Source: Nostoc favosum CHAB5714 (GTDB lineage: Bacteria; Cyanobacteriota; Cyanobacteriia; Cyanobacteriales; Nostocaceae). From it: a stretch of 64,000 nucleotides of DNA. The notes beneath the pieces are model-generated. The model did no database searches and had not been told where the DNA came from. It saw nothing but the letters and a program-made list of their open reading frames with translations. This document shows, in pieces, positions 62,690 through 64,000 of the stretch (positions are counted from its first letter, which is position 1; each line of letters starts with the position of its first letter). The stretch lies in contig NZ_JAIVFQ010000025.1 of the NCBI RefSeq assembly GCF_020829495.1, positions 1 through 64,000 of the forward strand, given 5' to 3'. Position numbers and translations under genes: made by a program.

Positions 62690-62759
62690 AATCCCTAAGA
62701 CCCAGCTTTGGCTCTTTGGGGTTCTTCGGGTTTAATAAGCAATCAAGCGGACATGATAT
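62690..62759. mobile_element. Right half of a MITE-like element (copy I)
   Basis: AGCTTTGGCTCTTTGGGGTTCTTCGGGTTTAATAAGCAATCAAGCGGACATGATAT matches the right half of the family, with right end 62747-62759. The left half is missing. Confidence 0.7.
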
Positions 62760-63332
62760 AACAGTAAAATTCATGCGATCGCTAGCCAACTCAAACTGCA
62801 AAAACTCAAATTTTATCTTTTGATAATTATCAACAATAGATTGATTAAAAATATAAATAAATATATTGACTTTATTATCTATAAATTTGATATGTATAAA
62901 TTTTAGCAAATCTTGGTTTTATGCAAATATATTTTAATCATTTCTTCTGTTTAATTTTATCTTATCTTAATCTTTTCATGGAAACATCTTTACTGCTAGC
63001 TAAGTTATCTCATAACTACTATCAACATTAAATTCTGAATCTCAGTCTTCCATGCTCATTATTCACTAACACAGATTAGTAGTTGACATTCCACTATCAT
63101 GTCTCAAGGTTTCGATAACTCTGAGAAAATACGTTTTTCGTAAATGTATTCTCGGCGTTAATACGAAATTGGACTTAAAGGGCTTGCCGAAACTATATTT
63201 TTGTAATTCTGAAATTTACCAGTAATTCCGGTTTCTAGCCTGAGTTAATGATTTATTTTTCCACAAGTAATGAGAAAACTTCAATAGCTTGTGATGCAGT
63301 TAAATCCAAATACCCAACCAACATTCTAAACT
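62760..63332. other. Intergenic region, no supported gene
   Basis: About 570 AT-rich bases upstream of the terminal gene, presumably holding its promoter. I found no supported reading frame or repeat apart from a HIP1-like GCGATCGC at about 62776. Confidence 0.5.
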
Positions 63333-64000
63333 ATGGCAATTGAGTTAGTCGGCTTTGCTTCTTTACCTGCTGATACCTATGGTGATGGGCCAGTTTCTGG
63401 TAAGGAAATTTCAGCTAACGGCAGAACGGGGCCTTTTCCAGGACAGCCAATACAGGGCTTTAGCGGTGTCCAGTTTGCTAACAGTAACTCTTTATATTTT
63501 TTGTCAGATAATGGTTACGGTAGCAAAGACAATAGTGCAGATTTTCTACTGCGAATCAATCGTTTAGATCCGAATTTTAAGGGAACAGAAAATGGAGATG
63601 GCAGCGTTAAAGTTTTAGATTACATTCAACTGTCTGACCCAAACAACAAGATTCCTTTCCAAATAGTTAATGAAGAAAGTTCTGAGAGATTACTGACTGG
63701 TGCAGATTTCGATGTAGAGTCATTCGTCTTTGATAAAGACGGGACAATCTGGGTTGGAGAGGAGTTTGGCCCCTATCTACTACATTTTGATGCCACTGGT
63801 AAGTTGTTAGAAGCTCCGATCGCTACACCCGACCAATTCAAAACTTTAAATGGAGAAGCACCTAAAGTAATTGGCCACAGAGGTGCAAGTGGGGATCTTC
63901 CAGAACATACCTTACAGGCATACATACGAGCAATTGCAGACGGTGCTGACTTTATTGAGCCAGACTTAGTAGTTACAAAAGATGGTGTGTTAATTGCTCG
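63333..64000 (+). CDS. Esterase-like-phytase/GDPD protein, cut by the window end
   Basis: ATG 63333 opens a frame that runs to the window edge (222 codons seen). The first about 170 residues, [20 protein letters not shown], then [37 protein letters not shown] and [25 protein letters not shown], form the esterase-like-activity-of-phytase domain. The next, [41 protein letters not shown], is the start of a glycerophosphodiester phosphodiesterase domain with the HRG, PEHT and EPD catalytic motifs. There is no signal peptide at the start. Such proteins scavenge phosphate from phosphodiesters. A possible RTX tail cannot be judged. Confidence 0.82.
   Translation, partial: MAIELVGFASLPADTYGDGPVSGKEISANGRTGPFPGQPIQGFSGVQFANSNSLYFLSDNGYGSKDNSADFLLRINRLDPNFKGTENGDGSVKVLDYIQLSDPNNKIPFQIVNEESSERLLTGADFDVESFVFDKDGTIWVGEEFGPYLLHFDATGKLLEAPIATPDQFKTLNGEAPKVIGHRGASGDLPEHTLQAYIRAIADGADFIEPDLVVTKDGVLIA

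Overview
The window looks like chromosome of a filamentous, heterocyst-forming cyanobacterium of the Nostoc/Anabaena type. The reasons are the very frequent HIP1 octamer (GCGATCGC), the 7-bp short tandem repeats (ATTCGTA, GAGTTAG, TGCCCAA, TTGACGG and others), many palindromic dispersed repeats, and the gene content: a cyanophycinase fragment, DUF3386, DUF6174, a TonB system, RTX calcium-binding proteins and a cyanobacterial-type bacteriocin/T1SS cluster. No rRNA, tRNA or CRISPR array was recognised.

Layout. 1-11217 (+): a cell-surface cluster of three or four DUF11-repeat exported proteins around a large outer-membrane beta-barrel protein. The barrel gene is split by one in-frame TAG, and the first DUF11 gene appears frameshifted. 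11410-15017 (-): miaB, a Uma2-type nuclease and a carotenoid oxygenase. 15138-17085: a single-domain globin amid MITE-like elements, a 21-bp-phased repeat array, an orphan HicB and a NACHT-protein remnant. 17254-21039: an orphan type II thioesterase and an exbB/exbD-tonB energy-transduction locus. 21058-23787: a small cassette between two inverted hairpin-rich repeats, a cyanophycinase fragment fused tail-to-tail to an SDR fragment, and a small pyrophosphatase-like gene. 24037-33775: a dihydroorotase-like protein lacking metal ligands, a tandem histidine phosphatase, a parDE-like toxin/antitoxin pair, a nest of elements inserted into one another, and a Cache-HAMP-GAF histidine kinase.

34536-50291 (all -) is the most coherent accessory block. 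It has a DUF938 protein, five RTX-like or related secreted proteins, then four double-glycine-leader peptides (three in near-identical tandem), a PpiC-like foldase, a small HTH protein, an HlyD adaptor and a C39-peptidase ABC transporter with an N-terminal cyclic-nucleotide-binding-like domain. Together these read as a leader-processing type I secretion system with its own peptide substrates. A decayed duplicate of part of the block lies inside it.

51528-64000: a LOG-like protein, a DUF6174 protein, a hydantoinase/oxoprolinase A+B pair, a PemK-type toxin/antitoxin pair, thymidylate kinase, an aspartyl-protease pair, DUF3386, a GAF-LuxR regulator, a TnpB remnant and the start of a phytase-esterase-like/GDPD protein that runs off the end.

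Two themes run through the window. First, a MITE-like family with ends near ATATCATGTCCGC / GCGGACATGATAT is present in at least nine whole or partial copies. Second, dispersed repeats that are normally intergenic appear in frame inside at least eight protein-coding genes, usually in linkers or near termini.
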